Shown here one piece after another: positions 33,854 to 44,583 of a stretch of 64,000 nucleotides of DNA. Made by a program: the position numbers and the translations under genes. The DNA is from Cyanophora paradoxa (lineage: Eukaryota > Glaucocystophyceae > Cyanophorales > Cyanophoraceae). Position 1 is the first letter of the stretch. Each line of letters opens with the position of its first letter. The DNA is taken from positions 337,223-401,222 of the forward strand of contig QPMI01000089.1 of NCBI GenBank assembly GCA_004431415.1, read 5' to 3'. The notes beneath the pieces are model-generated. The model did no database searches, was not told where the DNA came from, and saw only the letters and a list, made by a program, of their open reading frames with translations.

Positions 33854-34952
33854 GCCCTCGACTCCTCGCTATCGGTCTAGATCTTAGCTTGTTGCGAACT
33901 GTACCAATGGCATTTTATGAGGAGGAGGAATTCGAAGAGGGCAGCGAGCTCGAGGGGGGTGAGGGCGACCGGGGTGCTGGTCATGATCATGACCGCCGGC
34001 AGCGGCTGCTTGTACGAGTCGTTGCAGCCGGCGGTCAATACTTGCAATATTAATATAATTATAATATTAATTGTGCGATATATCGTGATCAAGACGATTA
34101 TGCATGCGCATGCAAATGCACGATCCGGATCATCGCGGATCCGCTCCAGGACGTCGACGAAATTGAAATGCTAGATCGCCGGGGCTATGATGCATCTGGC
34201 TGTCGTCATGCATATGGCTGGCTCCGGTCGACCGCTCCGGATCCGAGGCTCCACCTAGGCCTAGGCTTCCGCTCAGCGGCTTCGAATTTCACTTCCCCTC
34301 CGCTTATAAATTAGCTATATATTCTTTTTCACAAAGCCCCATCGGCCGCGGGGCGGTGGGTTAACATTTATTTGAATACAACATCATCCTGCGCATTTTT
34401 TAGCATTTTATTTGAGTGCGACGCAGCGCAGCCGCAGGTGTGTCCTGCGCCAGGTCTGGTGTTGCTAGAAGGGCTGGAACCCACCCTAGCTGCGTGCGGT
34501 CCAATGACCCAGGGTGCTGGGCGCCGGGGGGTGGGAGGGGGGGCGGGGGGGGGCCGAGGGGGCCTGGCGGTAGAGGGATCGAGGGGGGCGGGTGCCTGTG
34601 AGGGCTGATTGTGGGGGGGGGGGGGGGGGCTTGGGCATGGCCGGAAGGGCTGGGGGGCGTGCACTCGAGGCGTCAAGGGGGCGTGCACGTGTGCACAAGC
34701 CTTGAAGGCGGCGGAGGGGGTCGGCGCGGGGGGGGGGGGGGGGGGGTTGAGGAGGGGGGGGGAAGGGAGGGGGGTGCGCGGGCCTTTGGCTTTGTTCCCT
34801 GTCGGGCGCGGGGCGGGGCGCCGGCTGGTGGTTATGTGAAAGTTTATTAATGAAAAGAAAAGAAAGAAATGAGTGACGTCGACAGAGAGAAAGACATGGA
34901 GGCGCCTGAGCGAGCGGTTATATATAGTTGGCTGCTAGAGGGCCCGGGCGAC
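33854..34952. other. intergenic, AT-rich patch followed by G-rich tract
   Basis: After the ciliary-type gene. 34035-34110 is AT-rich with palindromes. 34530-34790 is extremely G-rich on the plus strand with several runs of 10 or more G. Open frames across the G-rich part encode Gly/Arg and are not credible genes. Confidence 0.5.
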
Positions 34953-35410
34953 TCAGGCGGCCGCGTCGGCCTGGCGGGCGGCGGGAAAAGCGAGGGCGGC
35001 GGGGTCGTCCTGGGCGAGGAGGGCGGCGAACTTGGCCGCCGCCGCAGCGTTGGCTGCGGCGTTGGCGTCCTCCGGCGGGGGCGCTCACGCCTCGGAGAGC
35101 TGCAGAGCAGCAAGCCTAGCTATAGGGCCTACCCATGAGCGGCTGCGCATGCGGCTTGGCCGCACGCATATAGCCGCATCGGGCTGCGGCGCGACGCGAG
35201 GCGGCGCACAATCGGGTAGCTCAAAGGGAGCACCTTGGGATGCGTCGGCCCAGCTCGGCGACCCGCTCGAGCAGGTAGCTGCGCGCGCGAAGGCGTCCGT
35301 GCGGAGGCGTCTGAGCGGTGCGGCGAGAGGCGGGACTCTCACGAAGGCACCGACGACGAAGTGCGCGATGCCGCGGATGTCTTCCGGGTTCTCCGAGGGG
35401 CGGAAGATCT
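34953..35410 (-). CDS. hypothetical protein, uncertain exon structure
   Basis: Minus-strand frames with protein-like sequence: FRPSENPEDIRGIAHFVVGA (about 35408-35350), LLERVAELGRRIP (35275-35240) and a terminal AKFAALLAQDDPAALAFPAA ending at the TGA 34953-34955. They are in different frames and I could not join them with confident splice sites. No family recognised. It could be one small gene lacking an identified first exon, or part of the neighbour at 35419-35835. Confidence 0.35.
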
Positions 35411-35418
35411 AGACCCAA

Positions 35419-35835
35419 TTATCCCCCATCTGCTGCCTGCAGCGCCGCGCGGATGGCCGCGGCGTGCTGCAGCTGCCGGCGCTGCTTGTGCCGCAGCGCG
35501 CTGAGCCTGCGCATGCGGAGCGCTCCGGCGTTGCGCAGGGGGCTGAACACGCCGCGAGAACACGCCGGGGGGCTCTGCCGGCGCCACGATCGCGCGGCGG
35601 GCGCGTGCTGCCCAGCGTGCTGGCACGCCCCGCCCGCGTCGGCCGCCGCCAACGCAGGCGAGCGAGTCGAAAAGTTCGCGGCGCGCGGAGGCCAAGGTTG
35701 CTCTTGCCGGCTGCACGACCGGCTGCAGACGACCGTATCTGCTGTATCCCCCCGCGGCCGCTCGGCGCTCGCCGCTCCTGAGTCGCACTCGCCGCACTGC
35801 GCTCCGACGGCCGAGAGAACGAAGGCCCCGTGCAT
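35419..35835 (-). CDS. hypothetical small protein with possible organelle presequence
   Basis: Uninterrupted frame of 138 codons from ATG 35833-35835 to TAA. It starts MHGAFVLSAVG; Phe at position 5 followed by a Ser/Arg/Ala-rich basic stretch resembles cyanelle transit peptides. The C-terminus, RLSALRHKQRRQLQHAAAIR, is helical and basic. No domain recognised. It diverges from the small membrane protein at 35983 across about 150 bp. Codon composition is GC-rich like everything around, so the open frame alone is weak evidence. Confidence 0.35.
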   Translation of the reverse strand: MHGAFVLSAVGAQCGECDSGAASAERPRGDTADTVVCSRSCSRQEQPWPPRAANFSTRSPALAAADAGGACQHAGQHAPAARSWRRQSPPACSRGVFSPLRNAGALRMRRLSALRHKQRRQLQHAAAIRAALQAADGG

Positions 35836-35982
35836 CGCTCGCTGATTATGAGCTAGAGCTCGCAAACTGGAGTGCTGCAGAGGCGTGGGAACTTCGATCA
35901 GCCTCGTATTCCCAGCGCGACTGTCAGCCAGCGTCTTCCTCCTACAGCCCCAGCGCTTCTCCCCCCACGTGCGTGCTCTCAC

Positions 35983-36533
35983 ATGGGTTTGTTTGGTAAG
36001 CTTCGCCCGCTCTGCAGCTGCGCAACCGCGCACAAGCGGCCGCGTCAGCCGTGTTCTCCGCATCGTCGTCGTCGCGCGCCCTCACCGCCACCGGCGCAGA
36101 AATCAGCTTCGCTGGAGACATCGATCTGAGCAAGGTCGACGGCGAAGCCATCGGCACGGCCGCCATGGGGCGTGCCGCAGAGACTGTGGGGCATGCCACA
36201 GAGAGACTCAGTGACAATTTGGGGCGTGCGGCAGAGCGACTCAGTGACACTTTGAGTCTCTGTGCGCCCGCTCGCCGTTCAAAGCGTTCCGCAAACGTTA
36301 ACCTTCGGTGCAGATACACCCGGGAAGGTGTTCCTCGGCATCGTCGCAATCATTGCCGCGCCCATCGTGACGATCAGTGCGCCGCGCGCCCGATCTGCTC
36401 CGAATACGGACCGAGATGCGAGGTCGACGCAGAGCTCGTCGACTGTGCTCTGGCCAAGTTCGGACTGGTCGGCGAGCAGAAGCACCGGGTCGCACACGAG
36501 CACGGAGTCGTGCGCGTCGAGCGCGACCAGTAA
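35983..36533 (+). CDS. small single-membrane-segment protein (112 aa), hypothetical
   Basis: Four exons join cleanly: 35983-35995 (donor GTAAGC), 36100-36261 (donor GTGCGC), 36314 to about 36373 (donor GTGCGC) and about 36431-36533. The protein starts MGLFEISFAGDIDLSKVDG. Two near-identical 11-residue units follow (HATERLSDNLG, RAAERLSDTLS), predicted amphipathic. Then comes one membrane helix, VFLGIVAIIAAPIVTI, and a His/Glu/Arg tail ending VRVERDQ. All three introns have GT..AG ends and keep one frame, which supports a real gene. No family recognised; membrane location is inferred from the helix. Confidence 0.65.
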
Positions 36534-37782
36534 AGAACGTTAACGGGAAGCTTCGAGCGGCCCTCCATCCTCCACTTCCTGCATCCAATCGAGATCTGTA
36601 CAGCTGTATATATCAACTTCCGCCGCAGTACTTATTGCCGCAGTGCTTTTCGTACTTTGCATTCGATATTCCATTCGTCATCGCTCTTTGTTCTCTGGGT
36701 GACTGGGGAGGGAGGGAGGCAGCAAACCGGCGTAGATGTACAAGCAGGGGGGCTCCGCCCCCCCGCACCCCCCCAGTGTTATTTAGGAATCTTTGATTTC
36801 TTGTTGTCTATTCTTCTTCGTCTACGTACTACGGTACTACTACTTCTACTTATTAATTGAACGAAGAATGAGAATGAAGTACTAAAGTTGTGAAGACAGA
36901 ACAGAAGAAGCTGAAGCACTGAACATAAAGAACAGAACAGATCTGAGTGCATGAAAGATGTAGAAATTAAACACTGATCATGTAATCTAGAAACAATGCA
37001 CGAGATGCAATGTAGTCCAAAGCTAGGCTTCATCATTTATGGTTTGTCATGAAACATAATGCTTTGCAATTGGTGTTTAATTCTTGGCTGGCAAAGAAAT
37101 TAAAGGGCGATTTGATATTCTTAGCTATAGCTTTGGCCAGGAAGATGAAAAGAAGAGCTAAAGCACTGAACAATTGCAAGAAGTTTGAAATTGCACACAT
37201 GAATCTCTTGTGGTTCAATCGTATTACAAAGAACGAAAATGAAGCTGAAGCACTGAAGAAGAGAGCATTTCAGAACAGATCCAGAAACAATGAAGTGATC
37301 ACAAAAACAATACAAAAGAAGCACATGCAATGTATTTCAGGTTTGATCATTTATGTTCTAGATCTGTCATCAAACATCGAGTTTTGGTGTTAAATACTGG
37401 CCATGGCTGGCAAAGCAAGGGCAATTCTTAGCAAGAAAGTGGGCAATAAGCTTGAATGTTAACATTTATTGCAGCAGTGATATACTGTCCAAGTCCCTGT
37501 AGCTTTGTACCCCTGTACCTCAGTCTGCCTGTACCCCCAATACACCACCTTGCCAGCTATATATATAGCTATCTAGCCTGGCAATACATTGCAGCACTGA
37601 TCATGAAAAATTGCAAGAAGCTTAAGAATTGAACACTTCAATTGACAACTTGGCAAAAACAACCTGGCAAGGTTGTAGAAGAATTGATCATGAACAAGTC
37701 AATCATTGATCATTTCATTTCATGCATGTAACACGCAACAATATTTTATGCATGCAATGATGCCATGATGAATAATGCATGC
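36534..37782. other. AT-rich gene-poor island, left part
   Basis: Base composition shifts sharply to AT-rich from about 36790. It includes a diverged tandem duplication with a period of about 333 bp: GAAGCTGAAGCACTGAA at about 36909 and 37241, each followed by similar TCATCATTTATG / TGGCTGGCAAAG blocks. An open frame at 37049-37393 lies inside this repeat and has no recognisable domain. No RNA gene recognised. Confidence 0.6.
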
Positions 37783-37787
37783 ATCAT
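37783..37787. repeat. 5-bp target-site duplication, left copy
   Basis: ATCAT directly before the left terminal repeat; an identical ATCAT is found at 39863-39867 directly after the right terminal repeat. Confidence 0.7.
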
Positions 37788-37988
37788 ATTATTGGTCTTG
37801 TTGGCCCGCTCCGCTGTGCTGTGGCTGCCCAGCTGTGCTCCCAGCCCGTGCGCTACACGCGAGATTGCCCCGAGGGGTGGTGGGGCTGTATTGGGAGCCG
37901 TGGTGCGGTCCCGGAGGGTACAGCAAGACTACTGACTGGGGTACATGGTACGAGTGGCTCGACTCAGTGGGAAACCAGGCTGGCAACA
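37788..37988. repeat. left terminal direct repeat (201 bp)
   Basis: Identical to 39662-39862. Contains GAGGGTACAGCAAGACTACT and ends CAGGCTGGCAACA. TGTTGGCC near its start and TGGCAACA at its end form short imperfect inverted ends. Confidence 0.85.
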
Positions 37989-39661
37989 TCTCCCTCACTG
38001 GTAAGACCACGTCCACGTGGTCCACATCGGAACGGCAACGACTACGCCCGCGTGGTCGGGGCCGGGACGGAAGCCGCCTAGGCCTGGCAGTGAACCAAGG
38101 GCCAGAAGGGGTACAACTCTCAAAGGCCGTCCGGTATCGAGGGGTTCGCCGAGGGAACGAGGGGTACAGGGATCTCCCTCACTGGTAAGGTGAAAGCTAC
38201 CGAGGGGGGATCTCCCTCACTGGTAAGGATGAAGCCACTACGGAACTGCACGAGAAAGGACAGGGATGAGAAAGAACCCGCTATCCAGGGCAGCAGCGAG
38301 GCGCGAGGTCTGAAGAGGCCAAGCCACTGATGGGACCCTGGGGGCCATACAGAGAGGCACCGGCACTTGCATCCCACAGCAAGAGACCAGGCAGAAAACC
38401 ACCACCCGACGGGAAAGGAAATGGGAAGACTCAAAAGAGGAATGGAGAACGGCAAAGGATGCAAGGGGGCAGGGCCCGGGGGACATCGACGTCGGGTTAC
38501 AGCACGTCAGCGACGGGGAGGGGCGGCTCGGGCAATCACGGCCATCGTAAAGACGGGTGTGACGCGCGGCACGCAAGGTAAGTCTGGTCATCTTGAAGCC
38601 TCGATTGCGAGCGGCCGCATCTGAGCAAGACAGCAAGAGGGATCGGTCAGAGCCATCCTTCCGCAGGGGCCATCACTCAGGCGGGAGGCTAGCAGCTCGG
38701 GACCGGCGAGGCAACTCTCTTCGGGGCTCCAACGGGCCATGGCAGGCTATGCGACTCATCGGATACATCATCCGGGATTGGAAGGGGCAACGCCGCATCG
38801 GATACATCATCCGTGGGCCATCGGGCAGCGATAAGGGTCACGACTGAACGGCGCGGGGGCCGGACTCCCAGTCGGTTGCGACAGACTCTCAGTCGGAAGC
38901 AAGATAGACTCTCAAAGCTCATAGACTCTCAAGGCGACTGGCATGGGTAGCCGAGTCGCGGGACACGCATAGATGGTTCCCTTCTAAGAGCAACTCTCGG
39001 GGGGCGAGCTGCTAATGCGACGGAAAGAACGAGAGAGAGCGTATCTTCAGCGTGAAGATGTAGCTTGGTCGCCGCCTCCAGTCCGTACGCGCAGGTCCGG
39101 GCGATCGCGGCCAAGTGCGCGCCGGTCTGGTTGGGCGGACTCCCGGGACGCGCAGCACTCGCAGACAGCGCTCGCCTTTGGCGCCCTTGCTCACGCGCGC
39201 GGAGCGCGGCGTGCTGGGTCGCTGAGGTACGCAAGCCGAGGCTCATGCCGGAATCACCCGGCCTCCGATGCGCAATGGCGCTGATCGACGTGGAAAGAAC
39301 ACCAGCTCTCGATCAGGCCGCACGGATTACGCTGGAATCACCCAGCTGCCAAGGCTGCTGCAGGCGGCACGGGAATCACCCGACGGTCCGACGCGGTCCA
39401 GAGCGCGAGGGCGAGGGCCGGTCGCGGGGCATCACCCGGTGCTGCTGCTGACGAGCACATCGCTGCGGTCGCGGTTGGGATCGCCGTCTTCTTCTCCTCC
39501 CTCCGCTTTTGAAGATTCGGCCTCCGTGCCGATCGTCCCCCTCCTTCTCGTAGTCCAGCGATCGCGCGCACTCTCCACCATGTAGAATCCACGGACTCTC
39601 CACCGGCGCATCGACGTCCGCAGCGTCCGTCGACGGGGCCAGCGGCTGTCGCGGCGAGGGT

Positions 39662-39862
39662 ATTATTGGTCTTGTTGGCCCGCTCCGCTGTGCTGTGGCT
39701 GCCCAGCTGTGCTCCCAGCCCGTGCGCTACACGCGAGATTGCCCCGAGGGGTGGTGGGGCTGTATTGGGAGCCGTGGTGCGGTCCCGGAGGGTACAGCAA
39801 GACTACTGACTGGGGTACATGGTACGAGTGGCTCGACTCAGTGGGAAACCAGGCTGGCAACA
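39662..39862. repeat. right terminal direct repeat (201 bp)
   Basis: Identical to 37788-37988. Followed by the ATCAT duplication, then AT-rich DNA resumes. Confidence 0.85.
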
Positions 39863-39867
39863 ATCAT

Positions 39868-41593
39868 GATCAATATAAAGATCTAGATATCGATGCCACT
39901 GCAGCTGGGCCATCTAGAAGAGAATGTTGTTTGTTTTGTTAAACAAAAAATGCAAGTACAATCTCTTCAATTTCAATTTGGCAAGTTTCTGTTTTGTTTG
40001 TTGTGAATGTGTGAACGTTGTGCTAGTGTTGTGTTTTTATTTTTTTGTCTTGTGTTGTTGTTTGTACATTGCCAAAGTTGTGGAACATATGCTTTTCTTT
40101 TTGTTGTACCGTAGTACATGCCAAGATGTTTAATGTATTATTTATTGTTTGCCAAGAATCAAACCGGTTCTGAATCGGCACTGAGCAGTCAAGTGCACCA
40201 CAGCACTTCAGGAAGAAAAAAGGAAAAAAGGGACTTTCCATTGACAGAACTGCCGGATACCCAATTTCAGCCACCAAACTCCACTCTGTGGCAGATCTTC
40301 CCACTTCATACTTCCAAGCTCACTGGCATAAGCAGCGGCTGCCGCTACTTTTTTTAAGAAGTCACAGAGTCATACATCACTCAGTGACTTTTGCTTCTCA
40401 TGTGGAGCCTAGGCCTGTCTCAGTGACCACAGTGAGTCAAGGCAGCACTGGCAGCCTTCAAGTGCATATCAAATTGAGTATACCAATGAGAGCGACAACT
40501 CAACCACTGGCCTGCGATTCACAAGTTCCCCACTTACCAAACATGCTGGCACGACTGTTGGTAGCCCAGGCTGGACCACCCATGGAGTGCACTCCACTCA
40601 GTGAGTTTGACTGTTCGCACCGTAGACAATGCTGGCAGTTTGAGTCTGCCGTAGTACTAAACGGAATTTTCTTCCAGGGGGAACATGGGTTAATCTACTA
40701 TGTAGCAAGGGGGGGATGCGGAGGAAGATCTAGAGGGCCGCCGGGCCAGCTGCAGCCAGTTTGAGGCGCGCTCGAGAGCTCGCTCGATTTCGGAGGGCAG
40801 CTAGCCTAGTAGTAGGCTGGCAGCTTGCCGCCTTGTCTGCCTGCTGGAGCTCATCTTTCGCGACTCTAGATCTCAGAGACACACACTGAGTCTCGGCGCG
40901 GCGAGCCGCGAAAATTCGCCTGCGCGACCTCCGAGGCTCGTCACGGCGTCCAGCACTGCGGCAGCTCAGCGCCGCGGCTGTGACCGTCGGACACAGTACT
41001 AGTCATGATCAGGATTCTGCAACCGTTTGAACCCACCGTGGCACACGCGCGACCATATATTTTTGACTCTTCCACAGATCAAGATGAACGAGTGATAGTT
41101 TTCATCAGATCACACTGTTCGAACCTCCAAACATGATCATCAACGTTGACTGCAGCTAGGCTAGCCAGGAATTCGAAGCGCCTAAGCAATAGCTAGCTAT
41201 AGCTCTGAGGCTCTGATCGATGAGCAAGCAAAAAAAGCATTTTGCATGCTACCTAGCCGAAAAGAGGTTGGGAAAAGGGGCGGGGAAAGAGGGTGGGGTG
41301 GGGGTGGGGGAACTGGTGGGAGGGGAGGGGGGAGGGGGGGGGGGGGGGGGCGCAAATCTTGGATGGGGAGGGGAATTGGAGGCCAGGTGGGCTCTGGCTA
41401 GTCATCGCTTGCGGGGTGAAGGGGAAGGGCGGGGAGGGGGGAGGGGGGGGGTTGGAGAAGCTCGAGGGGGAAGGGGCGGGGAGGGAAGGGGGGAGGGAGG
41501 GGGGGGGTTGGGGACGGGGTGACCGATACGTAGATCTAGACTGAGGAACGACTGAGGCGTGCGATTGCAAGCTCACGCGCGCATACCGCTGCA
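39868..41593. other. AT-rich island, right part, then G-rich tract
   Basis: 39890-40180 is T-rich and gene-poor. 40290-40760 carries an open frame of 158 codons without recognisable domain, plus many CAGTGA/CACTGG hexamers. 41275-41520 is strongly G-rich on plus, with many GGGG runs, just downstream of the F-box gene on the opposite strand. No RNA gene recognised. Confidence 0.5.
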
Positions 41594-43769
41594 TCATTGC
41601 ATCACGACGCGGGCTGACGGGAGGGCCCGACTCGCAGCCTCTCGCGCGGCGTCCATGCCCTCGCCCTCGCCCTCGCCCTCGCCCTCGACGCAAAGGCGGA
41701 CCTGCGGCGCGGGCGCCCCAGCCTTAGGTCCGCCTTTGCGGCGAGGGCGAGGGCACGCCAAGGGCGCGGCGCGCCAAGGGCGGACGCAGATCCGGACCTC
41801 AATATCCCCCGTGGAGCAGCCGGCGAAGGCAGAGAGGGCGACCAGCCGCTCACAGCTCACTCTGCCGGACTCGTCGGCCGCCTCTGCGCTCAAGTCCACG
41901 AACAGGACGAGGCGGCGGGGCGGGGCGCCCGCCAGCGCCGCGGCGACCTCCGCGGGGCGGCCCGGCGCGAGCTCCGCGTCCAGCTCGAGCGAGAGGCGCC
42001 CCCGGCCCGCGCGGGCCAGCCGCGCCAGCGCCGGCAGCGCCTCCGGATCCGCTGTCAGCTTCGCATCTGTATGTTGCACATTCTAGTAAGCGATGAAGGG
42101 GTGGGTGGGCCAGGGGGCGAGGGGATCGGACGCACCGATGCTGAGCTCGAGCTCAGTCAGCGACGAGGAGCGCGCGAGGGCGGCGGCGAGGCCGCGAATG
42201 CGGGCGGCGAGGGCTCTGTCCTCGTACAAGTCCAGATGTCCTATACTCTTGAGCGCCGGGAGGGACCCCAGCGCCGCAAAGTCTTCTTCGGCCGCGTCTG
42301 AAAAGATCTGCGGGGCTGTCAGACTCTGAGAGCGGGTGGGGATGGGACGGGGCTAGTCGGGCCGGGCGAACCGCGAAGGGGCCTCGCAGGCGCTCGAGGG
42401 CGGTGAACCGCCCGAGGGCGCGCAGGGCGCCCGGGGGCAGCCCCGCCGATCGCGCACACCACTCCAGCACGAGCCTGGGCCCGGCCCGGCCCCGCCCGCA
42501 CGATCAAAAAGCAATCCAATCCAAGGCCACGCCGCGGGGGGGGGGGGGGGGGGGGCGGGTGCGCACTCCTTGAGGGAGGGAGCCGCGTTACTTGAGGCGA
42601 GGGCCTCGATCAGGGGCCCAGAGCGGCCGCAGCCCTCCGTCTCCACCGCTTTGAAGAACTCGAGCGCGGGGAAGACGCCCCCGGCCTCGCCTATGTCGGC
42701 CTTCCAACCGTCGTGCTCCACCTCCAGCTGCGGCCCGCGGGCGGGCGGCTGCGGACCCGCTTGAGGTTCGGGAGGCTCCGGGCGAGGGCTTCGGAGTCCA
42801 ACCGGCCGGGGTAGCAGCAGAGGATTTTGCAGGCGAGGCTGGAGAGGTTCGGGAAGACCAAGGGCCGCAGCGCGGGGTCCAAGCCGAGGTCGACGCGAGC
42901 GCAGTCGGGATCGCCGGACAATGCGCCCCGCAGGGCGAGGCTGCGGAGCGAGGGACAGACGACGGCGCCCGGCGGCGCGAGGGCATGGAGGATGCCCGCA
43001 AGGCAAGTGTCCGGGCCGTACGAGCAGTCCACGTCGACCTCGCCCAGGCCGCCTGCGTCGGCGCTGCCCGCCGCGCCGGCCGCGGCGGAGAACGCCGTGA
43101 GGAGGAAGAGAGTGGAACGCCACGCTTCGCTGCGATAATCCTCCGTGGCGGGCGTGACCTCGAGGCTCAGCGATGCGCCGGGGGCGACGCGGATCCACGG
43201 CCCGCCGGCGCGGGAGTCGCCGGCCGCGGCCGGACCACGGCCCAGATCTAGAGCCAAGGACAGCCAGATCAGACTTGCGCGCCTAGCTGCGTCCAGCTGA
43301 CTCCAGTCCAGGCCTTGAGCGCCGATCAAGAAGCCCGCCAGCCGGTCCGCGCGCTCCGGGGACAGCTCGATGTCCAACCGGTGCCAGAGGATCGCCTCGG
43401 CCTCGACGCGCCAGCGGCGGCAGACAGCACGTGCGACAGCAGCGGCCTGCAGGTCCAGGCACTTGAAAATGTACGTGAGAATGTCATCCGGCAGCTGCTG
43501 GATCGATGGCTGCGATGCGGCTGGCTGCTGGATCGATGCGGGTGCCGCTGCATCTTCGCCATCCCCCGCTGCAGCACCTGCATCTCGCTCCGCTATGGTC
43601 TCCGTGTCCGAATGCGCGCTGGCACTGGCCTCTACATCTGTTCTAGATCTCCGGCGCTTGCGAGTGGCGCTGCCTCCTGAGGACGACGCCGCGGGGGCTG
43701 CGCCTGCAGCTGTGTGAGCAAGCGTTTTCTCACCGCTTCTCTGCGCACACTCCCTGAGTGGCGAGACAT
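41594..43769 (-). CDS. F-box / leucine-rich-repeat protein
   Basis: Predicted substrate receptor of an SCF-type ubiquitin ligase. The F-box reads LPDDILTYIFKCLDLQAAAV then ARAVCRRWRVEAEAILWHRL (about 43490-43370), with the conserved LP..IL..IF..L pattern. Downstream, LRR-like strand-helix units appear: CPSLRSLALRGAL (42960), FPNLSSLACKILCC (42860), LPNLKRV, FPALEFFKAVETEGCG (42690), LGSLPALKSIGHLDLYEDRA (42270) and SSSLTELELSI (42150). The last exon (about 42075-41594) ends in an (EG)n run and SARVVMQ. Introns near 42545 carry a poly-C tract on the sense strand. The start is tentative: ATG 43767-43769 begins MSRHSGSVRREAVRK, and one intron is needed to reach the F-box frame. Confidence 0.83.
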
Positions 43770-44583
43770 CTGCGCGTACAGTTCAGCAATCTTGCCCGCG
43801 CTGTCGCCTCGCAACTCTTCGCGAACCTTCAGGCATCGAAAAGTTGCACTTTATTCCGTGCGCTGGCCCGGGGGACCAGGAGACAGCGGGCTCGAGCAGC
43901 GACCGAACGGCGAACGTAGCGCTGGGGGTACGTAGCACCCGCGGCGCCCGGGGCAGTAGCTCTGGGGTCGCTGCGCAGTCGCTGCGCGGCTGGGAGCTGG
44001 CCTCGCGGTCAATTCTTGTCGGCTGCGCCGGGGTCGCAGGAGGCCTAGGCGCAGCGACGCCATGCAGCTGCAGAATTCGAACTATTACATTAATTAATAT
44101 TATGTCGGCGAATGGTGTACCGCGGGAAGCCGCGCGCGCGCGCGCCGGCGCCCTCCGCGGCCGCCGGCGCGCGCGCGCCGCCTCCGCTCCGGTGCCGGCG
44201 CCGGGCGCCGCGCGCGCTGCAGCTAGCGCTGTACATGTCGACGTCGTCGCCCCCGCGCGCGCGCAGGCTAGCGCTGGGCTCCCGGCCCTCCAGGCTCCTT
44301 CCTCAGCATGGACTTCACTGAGTACTACGTACTAGTCCACGTCATGATCAAGGCCTAGGCTTCGGAAATTAAAGCTTAAGCCTAAGCCCCCGCGGCCCGC
44401 GGCCGGCTTCACCCCAGGCTGATCATCGGATACGGTACGGTACACGCATTCGATTGGGCCGACCATAGCTAGTACTACACGAGGGAGGGCCTCTCCTCCC
44501 GCTTGAGGAAGGGCGAGAGCGTCCGCAGCGTCGCGTGCACGAACGACACTGCAGCAACCTTAATTATAAGCTTATAATTAAGC
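43770..44583. other. intergenic region F-box gene - PRA1 gene
   Basis: Spacer between two minus-strand genes. Contains alternating CG-rich palindromes (44135-44275), a short AT-rich stretch at 44080-44105 and the palindrome next to the PRA1 stop codon. No gene called. Confidence 0.4.
44559..44582. terminator. 24-bp perfect palindrome directly after the PRA1 stop codon
   Basis: Half-site CTTAATTATAAG followed at once by its reverse complement. It lies one base downstream of the minus-strand TGA (44584-44586). It is AT-only apart from the CTT/AAG cores, in a GC-rich setting. A role in 3' end formation is a guess. Confidence 0.45.

Larger units (their letters stand above)
37788..39862. mobile_element. 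short LTR-flanked (TRIM-like) non-autonomous element
   Basis: Two 201-bp direct repeats, 37788-37988 and 39662-39862, appear identical base for base and bound a 1.67-kb interior. ATCAT is duplicated on both sides, as expected after integrase-type insertion. The element is GC-rich while its surroundings are AT-rich, so it clearly interrupts the island. The interior has no reverse transcriptase, protease, integrase or gag-like frame. It has internal short repeats: ATCTCCCTCACTGGTAAG at 37988, 38172 and 38210; CATCGGATACATCATCCG twice near 38757-38812; GAATCACCC-type motifs at about 39250-39435. The repeat starts ATTATTGG and ends GGCAACA, so the canonical TG start is missing. A terminal-repeat retrotransposon in miniature fits best; identical repeats imply a recent insertion. 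Confidence 0.75.

Noticed and set aside
37049-37393. Lys/Asn-rich open frame in the AT-rich island
   Set aside because: It lies within the diverged 333-bp duplication and its composition follows the local AT content; no domain.
40288-40764. 158-codon open frame in the island
   Set aside because: No recognisable domain, no splice or promoter signal.
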